A DNA stretch of 5,846 bases from an uncultured Clostridia bacterium (GTDB lineage Bacteria; Bacillota; Clostridia; Christensenellales; Borkfalkiaceae), in NCBI GenBank assembly GCA_946624395.1, contig CAMORY010000118.1, positions 1 through 5,846 of the forward strand, in the 5' to 3' direction. Below are positions 1 to 4,804 of the stretch, piece after piece. Every line of letters begins with the position of its first letter. The stretch's first letter is position 1. The notes beneath the pieces were generated by a model. That model did no database searches. It worked only from the letters and a program-made list of their open reading frames with translations, and was not told the DNA's origin. A program made the position numbers and the translations under genes.

Positions 1-255
1 CGCGGTTGGACTGATTATGAACTTGCACAACAATCAATGCTGACACAATCGACAATCGCGTCTATAAAAGCACGAAAATCGCCGCCTAAAATAGATACCC
101 TGCAATCTATTTGTAATGCTTTTGGGATTACTCTTTCACAATTCTTTTTAGAAAATGAGAAAATAGAAGTTTTAAGCGAAACAGAAAAAATCCTTTTAGA
201 TAATTTCAGAAAACTTACACCCCAAAAGCAAAAAGCACTTATTGATTTATTATAA
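1..255 (+). CDS. XRE-family helix-turn-helix regulator, 5' end outside window
   Basis: The frame is open from base 1 and encodes at least 84 residues (beginning RGWTDYELAQ), so the ATG at 37 is an internal methionine, not the start. The visible part matches the Cro/C1-type HTH fold: WTDYELAQQS is the end of helix 1 and helix 2, TQSTIASIKA is the recognition helix, and PPKIDTLQSICNAFGITLSQFF covers helices 4 and 5. Roughly 10-20 N-terminal residues are probably missing. A short polar tail follows, ending LTPQKQKALIDLL, which is common in small clostridial XRE proteins and may help dimerisation. The likely role is DNA-binding transcriptional control; the target is unknown. GC content is about 33% by hand count, against about 50% in a sampled obgE segment, which suggests a different origin from the adjacent core operon. 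It is convergent with yhbY and ends at a shared terminator. Family confidence is good; the specific function is unknown. Confidence 0.85.
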   Translation, partial: RGWTDYELAQQSMLTQSTIASIKARKSPPKIDTLQSICNAFGITLSQFFLENEKIEVLSETEKILLDNFRKLTPQKQKALIDLL

Positions 256-289
256 AAACGCAGTTCTTTGTTATACGAACTGCGTTTTT
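254..289. terminator. Bidirectional rho-independent terminator
   Basis: CGCAGTTC (259-266) pairs perfectly with GAACTGCG (277-284) around a 10-nt loop. The stem is flanked by AAAAA (254-258) and TTTTT (285-289). The A/T flanks give a U-tract in either direction, so it can end both the XRE transcript (+) and the yhbY transcript (-). It begins inside the XRE stop codon TAA. Confidence 0.9.
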
Positions 290-290
290 A

Positions 291-307
291 CAATTTAATT
301 TAAATTG
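291..307. repeat. Short AT-only perfect palindrome
   Basis: CAATTTAA, a single T, then TTAAATTG: 8-bp arms with a 1-nt centre, directly after the terminator in the AT-rich 3' spacer between XRE and yhbY. The centre is too short for a good hairpin, so it would act at the DNA level if at all. It may simply reflect base composition. The rest of the spacer to 352 is AT-rich with nothing else recognisable. Confidence 0.4.
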
Positions 308-352
308 ATTGTAAATTATAATTAACTGATTTTTTCTATGAAATTTACTTTT

Positions 353-646
353 TTATAATTCTATATGCTTTACCTTATCGCTTAAAGAGCGGCGGTAGAA
401 CACGAGTTTTTTGCCCGTGGCACACACGAATTCAGCAGGCAACAGCCTTGCTATTTTTTCGCCCACTTCCTTTACGTCTTCGCCCGAATTTTCAAGCACC
501 GTTATTTTTACGAGTTCGCGCTTTTCAATGGCGTTATTAACGTTATCCAAAAAACTTTCGGTAATTCCTAATTTCCCTACCTGCGTTATCGGCTCTATTG
601 TCTGCGCGATTGACCTTAACGTTGCCCTTTGTTTACTTGTCAGCAT
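353..646 (-). CDS. yhbY: CRM-domain RNA-binding protein, YhbY family
   Basis: A 97-aa protein, the usual length for stand-alone YhbY. It consists of one CRM (CRS1-YhbY) domain of IF3-C-like fold. It opens MLTSKQRATLRSIAQTIEPI, with the conserved loop region GKLGIT at about residues 24-29 (GxxG-type RNA-binding loop), followed by SFLDNVNNAIEKRELVKITVL and the C-terminal strand KKLVFYRRS. The family binds 23S rRNA in pre-50S particles and acts in large-subunit assembly; this is family knowledge. The start is fixed by an AAAGGAGA ribosome binding site (652-659 on the complement) 5 nt before the ATG. It lies 20 bp downstream of obgE in the same direction and is the last gene of the nth-obgE-yhbY unit, ending toward the bidirectional hairpin at 254-289. 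The gene often following in Firmicutes, nadD, is absent here. Confidence 0.95.
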   Translation of the reverse strand: MLTSKQRATLRSIAQTIEPITQVGKLGITESFLDNVNNAIEKRELVKITVLENSGEDVKEVGEKIARLLPAEFVCATGKKLVFYRRSLSDKVKHIEL

Positions 647-666
647 AATTTTCTCCTTTATTAAAT

Positions 667-1926
667 CTAGTCTATAAACTCAAACTCTTCGCCGCCGATT
701 ATTACGGTGGATTTATCCGTAGCGCCCATTTTGCGGAGTTCCGCTATTATCCCCCTGTCCTTTAATACCTTTTGCAGGTACGCAAGGGAATTCATATCAT
801 CCATAACCACGTTGCGCTTTAACACGTCCACTAAAGAGCCTACGATTACGAACGTTTCGCCTTCTCTTAATATCTCGTACTCTAACCTGTCGGGTTTAAC
901 GTAGTTGAATTCTTCGAACTCCAAGGGTTTTAGGGGCGGAAGTTTAACAAGCGTTTCGTAAATTGCTTTTTTAAGTTCGTCAAGCCCATTACCCGTAATC
1001 GCGGAAACTGCTATCACCTTTTTCCTGCCGAGTTTTGCTTTAAACTCTTTAAGTTTTTCGTCCGCACCGAAGTAGTCGGTTTTATTCGCGACGATTATTT
1101 GCTTTAATTTGGAAATTTCCGAACCGTACTTTTTAAGTTCGGCGTTTATCTTAACGTAGTCTTCGTACGGGTCGCGCCCTTCCACACCCGAAATATCGAC
1201 TACGTGAACGAGCATCCGCGTTCTCTCTATATGCCGTAAAAATTCGAAGCCAAGCCCCGCGCCTTCCGCAGCGCCTTCTATAAGCCCCGGAATATCGGCT
1301 ATAATAAAGCGGTTATCGTAATATTCGCATACGCCCAAATTGGGCGAAAGGGTGGTAAAGTGATAGTTTGCAATCTTGGGCGCGGCTTTGGTAAGTTTAC
1401 TTAAGAGCGTGGATTTTCCGACGTTCGGAAAGCCCACTAGCCCCACGTCCGCTATGGTTTTAAGTTCTAAAATCACCTGCTTGGTTTCGGTCTTTTCGCC
1501 CGTCTGGGAAAAGTGCGGGGCGTGGCGGCGCGCGTTTACGAATTTAGCGTTGCCTTTGCCCCCGTCGCCGCCCGTTAACACGGTCTTTTGCTGACCGTCG
1601 TAAAACATATCGGCAATGATGTTTCCCGTTTTTCTGTCTTTTATAACCGTACCGAGCGGAACTCTTATTATAAGATTCTCGCCCGATTTGCCGTAGCAGT
1701 TTTTGGGTTCGCCAGAAGCGCCGCTTTCCGCAACGTATTTGGTTTTATAATAAAAGTCTGCTAGGCTTGTTAAGGTTTTTGTCGCAACGAATATCACGTC
1801 GCCGCCTTTACCGCCGTCGCCGCCGTCAGGGCCGCCGCCCACTTTGCCTTTAAAATGCATAAAAGAAGTGATGCCGTTCCCGCCGTCGCCCGCTTTTATC
1901 GTTATTATCGCTCTGTCAATAAACAT
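667..1926 (-). CDS. obgE: GTPase ObgE/CgtA, 50S ribosome assembly
   Basis: A 419-aa protein with the full three-domain Obg architecture. The glycine-rich Obg domain covers about 1-158, with Gly repeats at 13-18 and 30-42. The G domain covers about 159-330, and the C-terminal OCT domain about 340-419. All nucleotide motifs are intact: P-loop GFPNVGKS 165-172, switch I threonines in HFTTLSPNLG 189-198, DIPG 211-214, NKTD 281-284 and SA 308-309. Obg proteins hydrolyse GTP slowly and bind immature 50S subunits; in Firmicutes they also link to the stringent response, sporulation and stress signalling (family knowledge). The start MFIDRAIITI matches the family N-terminus exactly. No good Shine-Dalgarno lies at normal distance: a CGGG (complement of 1940-1943) sits 13 nt away. 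Translation may therefore be coupled to nth, whose stop is only 20 bp upstream. yhbY follows 20 bp downstream. Confidence 0.98.
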   Translation of the reverse strand: MFIDRAIITIKAGDGGNGITSFMHFKGKVGGGPDGGDGGKGGDVIFVATKTLTSLADFYYKTKYVAESGASGEPKNCYGKSGENLIIRVPLGTVIKDRKTGNIIADMFYDGQQKTVLTGGDGGKGNAKFVNARRHAPHFSQTGEKTETKQVILELKTIADVGLVGFPNVGKSTLLSKLTKAAPKIANYHFTTLSPNLGVCEYYDNRFIIADIPGLIEGAAEGAGLGFEFLRHIERTRMLVHVVDISGVEGRDPYEDYVKINAELKKYGSEISKLKQIIVANKTDYFGADEKLKEFKAKLGRKKVIAVSAITGNGLDELKKAIYETLVKLPPLKPLEFEEFNYVKPDRLEYEILREGETFVIVGSLVDVLKRNVVMDDMNSLAYLQKVLKDRGIIAELRKMGATDKSTVIIGGEEFEFID

Positions 1927-1946
1927 AATCTATATTTTACCCGATT

Positions 1947-2576
1947 TTATTTTATCTTAAAATTCTTTTCGCAAAGTCCGTTTACGGGGCAGTTCGCGCA
2001 GTCGGGCGATTGCGATTTACAAAAACTTCTGCCGAGATAAATAAGGTAATGGTGCGCCCTGCCCCAGTCCTTTTCGTCTATTATATCCATCAGTTGTTGT
2101 TCGACCTTAAACACGTCTTTGGAAGAAGCAAGCCCCAAACGGTTGGACACCCTGAAAACGTGCGTGTCTACCGCTATTGCGTTGCCGTGAAAAGCCACGC
2201 TGAAAACGACGTTCGCGGTCTTTCTGCCAACGCCCGCAAGACTTCTTAAATCTTCTAAATTATCGGGCACTTTGCCGCCGAACTTATCTATAATATCCCT
2301 GCTTGTCGATAAAATATGTTCGGCTTTAGCCCTGTAAAACCCGCAGGAGAATATGTATTTTTCAAGTTCAGGTTGAGAAAGCGTCAGCATCTTTTCGGGC
2401 GTGTTGTATTTTTCAAACAGAACTTTTGTAATTTTATTAACCCGCTCGTCCGTGCATTGTGCCGAAAGAATTACCGCGACTAACAGTTCGTACGGCGTAT
2501 TGAATTCAAGCGCAGGCTTGTCCAAGAAAATTCCCGCAAGCGTATCGACGATAAGAGCGGCTTTGTCCTTTTGCAT
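1947..2576 (-). CDS. nth: Endonuclease III, DNA glycosylase/AP lyase
   Basis: A 209-aa protein, close to the typical length of bacterial Nth. It removes oxidised pyrimidines and cleaves abasic sites by beta-elimination in base-excision repair. LLVAVILSAQCTDERVN (31-47) is the conserved N-terminal core. The helix-hairpin-helix SLAGVGRKTA (112-121) carries the catalytic Lys119. VDTHVFRV (136-143) carries the catalytic Asp137. The [4Fe-4S] ligands are Cys186, Cys193, Cys196 and Cys202, with the canonical C-x6-C-x2-C-x5-C spacing. The enzyme should be active. The ATG start gives the same N-terminal length as E. coli Nth; the ribosome binding site is modest (GGGG, complement of 2584-2587, 7 nt before the ATG). 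It is the first gene of the nth-obgE-yhbY unit, with a 72-bp gap to the DUF3343 gene upstream that contains a plausible promoter. Confidence 0.97.
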   Translation of the reverse strand: MQKDKAALIVDTLAGIFLDKPALEFNTPYELLVAVILSAQCTDERVNKITKVLFEKYNTPEKMLTLSQPELEKYIFSCGFYRAKAEHILSTSRDIIDKFGGKVPDNLEDLRSLAGVGRKTANVVFSVAFHGNAIAVDTHVFRVSNRLGLASSKDVFKVEQQLMDIIDEKDWGRAHHYLIYLGRSFCKSQSPDCANCPVNGLCEKNFKIK

Positions 2577-2608
2577 ACGTAAACCCCGCGTCAGCGTTTT
2601 TCTTAACT

Positions 2609-2638
2609 ATCTTAACACAAGCGGAAACTTTTTTACAA
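2609..2638 (-). promoter_or_regulatory. Possible promoter of nth-obgE-yhbY
   Basis: On the complement, TTGTAA (2633-2638) and TAAGAT (2609-2614) are separated by 18 bp, placing a start site near 2602 and a leader of about 25 nt before nth. The -10 matches the vegetative consensus at only 4 of 6 bases. The 72-bp gap between the DUF3343 gene and nth contains no convincing terminator hairpin, so readthrough from the upstream gene is also possible. Confidence 0.35.
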
Positions 2639-2648
2639 GCGTTTTTTG

Positions 2649-2906
2649 CTAAATACTTTTTACCACGCGCCTGCCGCCGACCGTCTTCACGAGAAAGAAC
2701 CCCGCGAAACTATTATAGCCCGTAATCGCCACAGCCCTTTTTGCCGCGGCGAAATCGTTTGCGCTTAATCTGACCGAAAGCCCGCACCCAACGCCCGCTT
2801 CTTTCGGCGTGTTTATTATCTGACAGTACGCGCCGTTTCTTCTTAAAAATTCCGCGTATCTTACCGTGTGCGCGCGCGAACGAAACGCGATTATAACGTA
2901 TTCCAT
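2649..2906 (-). CDS. DUF3343 protein, putative Se/S carrier
   Basis: An 85-aa cytosolic protein that fits the DUF3343 family, described as putative selenium/sulfur carrier-like. Features seen are the opening beta-strand YVIIAFRSRAHTVRYAEFLRRNG (3-25), the strand CQIINTPKE (28-36), and the family signature G-x-G-C-G-L at 38-43 with the conserved Cys41. Cys41 would carry a persulfide or perselenide. A further cysteine, Cys28, is present. The start is fixed by an excellent AGGAGGAG ribosome binding site (complement of 2913-2920), 6 nt before the ATG. It is transcribed divergently from the cysteine desulfurase at 2991, a partnership seen in other Firmicutes, where the pair is linked to selenium-dependent molybdenum hydroxylases. 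That link is recalled family knowledge; no selD, yqeB or yqeC is in this window. The carrier function is inferred, not demonstrated for the family. Confidence 0.85.
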   Translation of the reverse strand: MEYVIIAFRSRAHTVRYAEFLRRNGAYCQIINTPKEAGVGCGLSVRLSANDFAAAKRAVAITGYNSFAGFFLVKTVGGRRVVKSI

Positions 2907-2920
2907 AAAAAACTCCTCCT

Positions 2921-2949
2921 TTGCATAAAAGGAAAATATCCTTTATAAA
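2921..2949 (+). promoter_or_regulatory. Possible promoter for the cysteine desulfurase gene
   Basis: TTGCAT (2921-2926) and TATAAA (2944-2949) are separated by an ideal 17 bp. The -10 matches at 5 of 6 bases; the -35 is weak at 3 of 6. A start near 2956 would give a leader of about 35 nt. A small inverted repeat, AAAGGA (2928-2933) with TCCTTT (2939-2944), lies in the spacer and could be an operator or chance. Confidence 0.4.
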
Positions 2950-2979
2950 ATAATATTAAATCTCTCAAAATTTTGTGAA
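2950..2979 (-). promoter_or_regulatory. Promoter for the DUF3343 gene
   Basis: On the complement, TTCACA (2974-2979) and TATTAT (2950-2955) are 18 bp apart. Each box matches the vegetative sigma consensus at 5 of 6 positions. The predicted start near 2943 gives a leader of about 37 nt ending in the strong ribosome binding site. Its -10 box directly abuts the -10 box of the divergent promoter at 2921-2949. Confidence 0.5.
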
Positions 2980-2990
2980 AGGGGAAGTAA

Positions 2991-4100
2991 ATGATATATT
3001 TCGATAACGCCGCGACGGGCGGCTTTAAGGTGCACGCGGCGCTTTCCGCGGCGGAAAGCGTTATTAAGTTTTTGTCGGCAAACCCGGGGCGAAGCGGACA
3101 CCGCTTGTCCGCAACGGGCGCAAAAATCGTCGCCGAGTGCCGCGAGGTTTTAGCGAACGGCTTTTCGGCAGACCCCGCGCGCGTAATATTTACCAAAAAC
3201 TGTACCGAAGCGTTAAATACCGCTATATTCGGACTGCCATTACACGGCAAAGTGATTACCACCGTTTTAGAGCACAACTCCGTTTTGCGCCCGCTTTTTA
3301 AGTTAGAGAGCGAAAACAAAATAACGCTGGAAATTCTGCCCGCGGAAAACTTATTAAGCGTACTCCCCGAAAAAATCACCGCCGACACTTGTGCAATAAT
3401 AACCACAGCCGTGTCAAACGTTTCGGGCAAAATACTGCCCGTTTCGGAAATAGGCGAAATTGCAAAAAAACACGGGCTTTTTTACATAGTGGACGGCGCG
3501 CAGGGCGGCGGGCATATCCCCCTTTCGGTACGGGAGCAGAATATTACCTGCCTTGCGCTTGCGGGACACAAAGGGCTTGGCGGAATAATGGGCAGCGGCG
3601 CGCTTATATTAAACGATAACGCGGATATAAAGCCGCTTTCTTTCGGCGGAACGGGGACGGACACCTTTAACCCCGATATGCCGCAGGATTTACCCGAAAA
3701 GTTAGAAGCGGGAACGCTTAATCTCCCCGCCATCGCTTCTCTTTTAGAAGGGACAAGGCACACTTTCAGAAACTTTACGAATTTCAGCGATACCCTGTAC
3801 CGCTATTCGGAAAAACTTATCGGCGGGCTTAAAGAATTGCCGCACATCACAATCTATTCCGAACCAAACCCCGCGGGTATTGCGGCGTTTAAGGTGGACG
3901 GAAAAGAGAGTGCGGAAGTTGCCGATATCTTAAACGACGAATACGATATAGCCGTGCGCGGCGGCTTTCATTGCGCGCCCCTTATGCATAAAGCGCTAGG
4001 TACGGAAAAAGAAGGGCTGGTGCGCGCCAGCCTTTCCGTATTCAATTCGTCAAACGAAATAGATTATTTTATAAGAGCGATAAAACGAATAAGCGGTTAG
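2991..4100 (+). CDS. Cysteine desulfurase family protein (class V aminotransferase fold)
   Basis: A 369-aa PLP enzyme resembling the EF2568-type branch of the NifS/SufS-like desulfurases. The N-terminus MIYFDNAATG is the family's typical opening. LEHNSVLRP (93-101) supplies the PLP-stacking His95. VDGAQ (167-171) supplies Asp168 and Gln171. AGHKGLGG (191-198) supplies the Schiff-base Lys194. RGGFHCAP (323-330) carries Cys328 at the position of the persulfide-forming cysteine of SufS. All catalytic groups are therefore present. The expected reaction is L-cysteine (or selenocysteine) to alanine plus enzyme-bound sulfur (or selenium). The start is supported by AAAGGGGAA (2978-2986), 4 nt before the ATG. 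It is divergent from the DUF3343 gene, its likely carrier partner. No iscU or sufU scaffold is adjacent, so a role in bulk Fe-S assembly is less likely. The TAG stop overlaps the stop of the convergent 95-aa gene. Confidence 0.92.
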   Translation: MIYFDNAATGGFKVHAALSAAESVIKFLSANPGRSGHRLSATGAKIVAECREVLANGFSADPARVIFTKNCTEALNTAIFGLPLHGKVITTVLEHNSVLRPLFKLESENKITLEILPAENLLSVLPEKITADTCAIITTAVSNVSGKILPVSEIGEIAKKHGLFYIVDGAQGGGHIPLSVREQNITCLALAGHKGLGGIMGSGALILNDNADIKPLSFGGTGTDTFNPDMPQDLPEKLEAGTLNLPAIASLLEGTRHTFRNFTNFSDTLYRYSEKLIGGLKELPHITIYSEPNPAGIAAFKVDGKESAEVADILNDEYDIAVRGGFHCAPLMHKALGTEKEGLVRASLSVFNSSNEIDYFIRAIKRISG

Positions 4101-4384
4101 ATTTTTTTCAACTCTTCGGCGATTTTTTTAAGGTATCTGCGCTTTTTATCGTCCAAGGCGGGCGACAAAATAGACACGAACCCGTCTATCTCGGCGTTAG
4201 AAAGCGTACCCGCGCGCTTGTTTTTTTCCGCTTCTTTAAAAATTGCGCGCAGTAAATCCTTTTCGCCCTTGCCGTCGAAGTTTTTGGCTATGCGCGAAAC
4301 GGTCTCGAAAAGCCCGTTCCCCGCGGCGGTTTTACCGCCGCCCGCGCTATCCGCGTTTTTTGCATAATCGTTGAAATCCCGCAT
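4097..4384 (-). CDS. Uncharacterised 95-aa lysine-rich helical protein
   Basis: I do not recognise a named family. The protein has a short flexible Gly/Ala-rich stretch (about 14-24, SAGGGKTAAGNG). A predicted all-helical body follows: an amphipathic helix around LFETVSRIAKNF (25-36), a charged helix DLLRAIFKEAEKNKRAG (43-59), a helix after NAEIDGFVSIL (63-73), and the basic end DDKKRRYLKKIAEELKKI. It has no signal peptide, membrane segment or cysteine. A good GGGGGAG ribosome binding site (complement of 4390-4396) lies 5 nt before the ATG, and codon usage looks like that of its neighbours, which supports a real gene. It diverges from the 93-aa gene at 4455 and its stop overlaps the desulfurase stop by 4 bp. 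A basic helical protein could bind nucleic acid or a partner protein; this is only inference. Confidence 0.75.
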   Translation of the reverse strand: MRDFNDYAKNADSAGGGKTAAGNGLFETVSRIAKNFDGKGEKDLLRAIFKEAEKNKRAGTLSNAEIDGFVSILSPALDDKKRRYLKKIAEELKKI

Positions 4385-4405
4385 ACAATCTCCCCCGAAA
4401 AAGTT

Positions 4406-4435
4406 TTCAATAATATCATATGCGCGGCATATAAT
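4406..4435 (+). promoter_or_regulatory. Possible promoter for the 93-aa gene
   Basis: There is a perfect TATAAT at 4430-4435, and a second overlapping TATAAT at 4435-4440. A weak -35, TTCAAT (4406-4411), lies 18 bp upstream of the first. The start site would be near 4442, leaving a leader of only about 13 nt that just includes the ribosome binding site. The second TATAAT would start transcription inside the ribosome binding site, so the first is preferred. Confidence 0.4.
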
Positions 4436-4437
4436 AT
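4413..4437. promoter_or_regulatory. Imperfect palindrome over divergent promoters, candidate operator
   Basis: The arms ATATGC (4418-4423) and GCATAT (4427-4432) flank a GCG centre. After one mismatched pair the symmetry continues with ATAT (4413-4416) and ATAT (4434-4437). It sits in the 70-bp gap between two divergent small genes. It covers the -10 candidate of the - strand gene (TATGAT, complement of 4415-4420) and most of the + strand -10 (TATAAT, 4430-4435). That placement is typical of a shared repressor site, but no regulator is identified. Confidence 0.45.
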
Positions 4438-4445
4438 AATGTCAG
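4415..4445 (-). promoter_or_regulatory. Possible promoter for the 95-aa gene
   Basis: On the complement, CTGACA (4440-4445, 5 of 6 to consensus) and TATGAT (4415-4420, 5 of 6) are 19 bp apart, which is slightly long. A start near 4408 gives a leader of about 24 nt with the ribosome binding site. It overlaps the opposing promoter of the 93-aa gene completely. Confidence 0.35.
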
Positions 4446-4448
4446 GAG
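4444..4448 (+). promoter_or_regulatory. Ribosome binding site selecting a GTG start
   Basis: AGGAG lies 6 nt before the GTG at 4455-4457. No ATG is in frame near the start, so this site fixes the GTG initiation of the 93-aa protein. Confidence 0.7.
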
Positions 4449-4454
4449 TTTAAC

Positions 4455-4736
4455 GTGGATATTGTAGACGTACTTAAAAATTTAATCCCGAATATAAACG
4501 CGGGCGGGCTTGTGCCGATAATAAACCTGTTGCGCGAAAATTCTTTCGATTTAAAAAGAACGGCGCAAAACCTTACGCCTGAAAAGTTAGCGCCGATTAT
4601 AGAAAGTTTTTCAGAAATTGCGGCAAAGTCCGCCGCTAAAACGAATACGCACGCAAACGGCTTATCTCCTATAGCGAACGTTGCGGATAAAGAAATAATC
4701 TACACCTTAAACCGATATTTAAGTACGGAAAGTTAA
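4455..4736 (+). CDS. Uncharacterised 93-aa protein with three LxPI motifs
   Basis: I do not recognise a named family. The start is GTG, chosen because AGGAG (4444-4448) is correctly spaced. The sequence holds three similar blocks: GGLVPIINLL (17-26), EKLAPIIESF (43-52) and NGLSPIANVA (68-77). In each an LxPI core begins a probable helix, with spacings of 26 and 25 residues. The middle segment SEIAAKSAAKTNTHANG (53-69) is polar and probably flexible. The end DKEIIYTLNRYLS looks like a further amphipathic helix. There is no signal peptide, clear membrane span or cysteine. It is divergent from the 95-aa gene, apparently sharing its control region, and ends before a strong terminator. A common function of the two small proteins is suggested by context only. 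Confidence 0.75.
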   Translation: MDIVDVLKNLIPNINAGGLVPIINLLRENSFDLKRTAQNLTPEKLAPIIESFSEIAAKSAAKTNTHANGLSPIANVADKEIIYTLNRYLSTES

Positions 4737-4756
4737 GTTTTATTTTTAAAATTTTT

Positions 4757-4794
4757 CCGCGCCGCCCTAAAAAGGGCGGCGCGGAGAGTTTTTA
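4757..4794 (+). terminator. Strong GC-rich rho-independent terminator
   Basis: CCGCGCCGCCCT (4757-4768) pairs perfectly with AGGGCGGCGCGG (4773-4784) around an AAAA loop, giving a 12-bp stem. A T-run follows after AGAG, at about 4789-4793. It lies 20 bp after the stop of the 93-aa gene and just before the end of the convergent S41 protease. In the - direction the stem is followed by A's and then TTTT, a weaker U-tract, so termination of the protease transcript there is possible but less certain. Confidence 0.85.
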
Positions 4795-4804
4795 ACGTTT
4801 TTTA

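Noticed and set aside
411..677. + strand open frame opposite yhbY
   Set aside because: Antisense shadow of a well-supported YhbY gene, with a low-complexity Ser/Thr/Phe-rich translation.
1376..1594. + strand open frames inside obgE and nth (also 707-904, 1855-2040, 2010-2249, 2401-2652)
   Set aside because: All are antisense to genes with full family motifs, and none has a recognisable domain.
2577..2648. Possible terminator between the DUF3343 gene and nth
   Set aside because: The spacer has direct repeats (CGCTTGT twice, TTAAG twice) and T-runs but no stable inverted repeat, so no hairpin is supported.
2907..2990. Riboswitch in the leader of the desulfurase or DUF3343 gene
   Set aside because: Each predicted leader is under 40 nt, too short for a known aptamer plus expression platform.
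2891..3430. Long open frame (179 aa) on the - strand opposite the desulfurase
   Set aside because: It lies almost wholly antisense to a gene with intact catalytic motifs, its translation is composition-like with no domain, and it also overlaps the promoter gap and the DUF3343 start.
4097..4736. Toxin-antitoxin interpretation of the two small genes
   Set aside because: The genes are divergent rather than in tandem, and neither matches a toxin or antitoxin fold I recognise. Size and pairing alone do not support the call.
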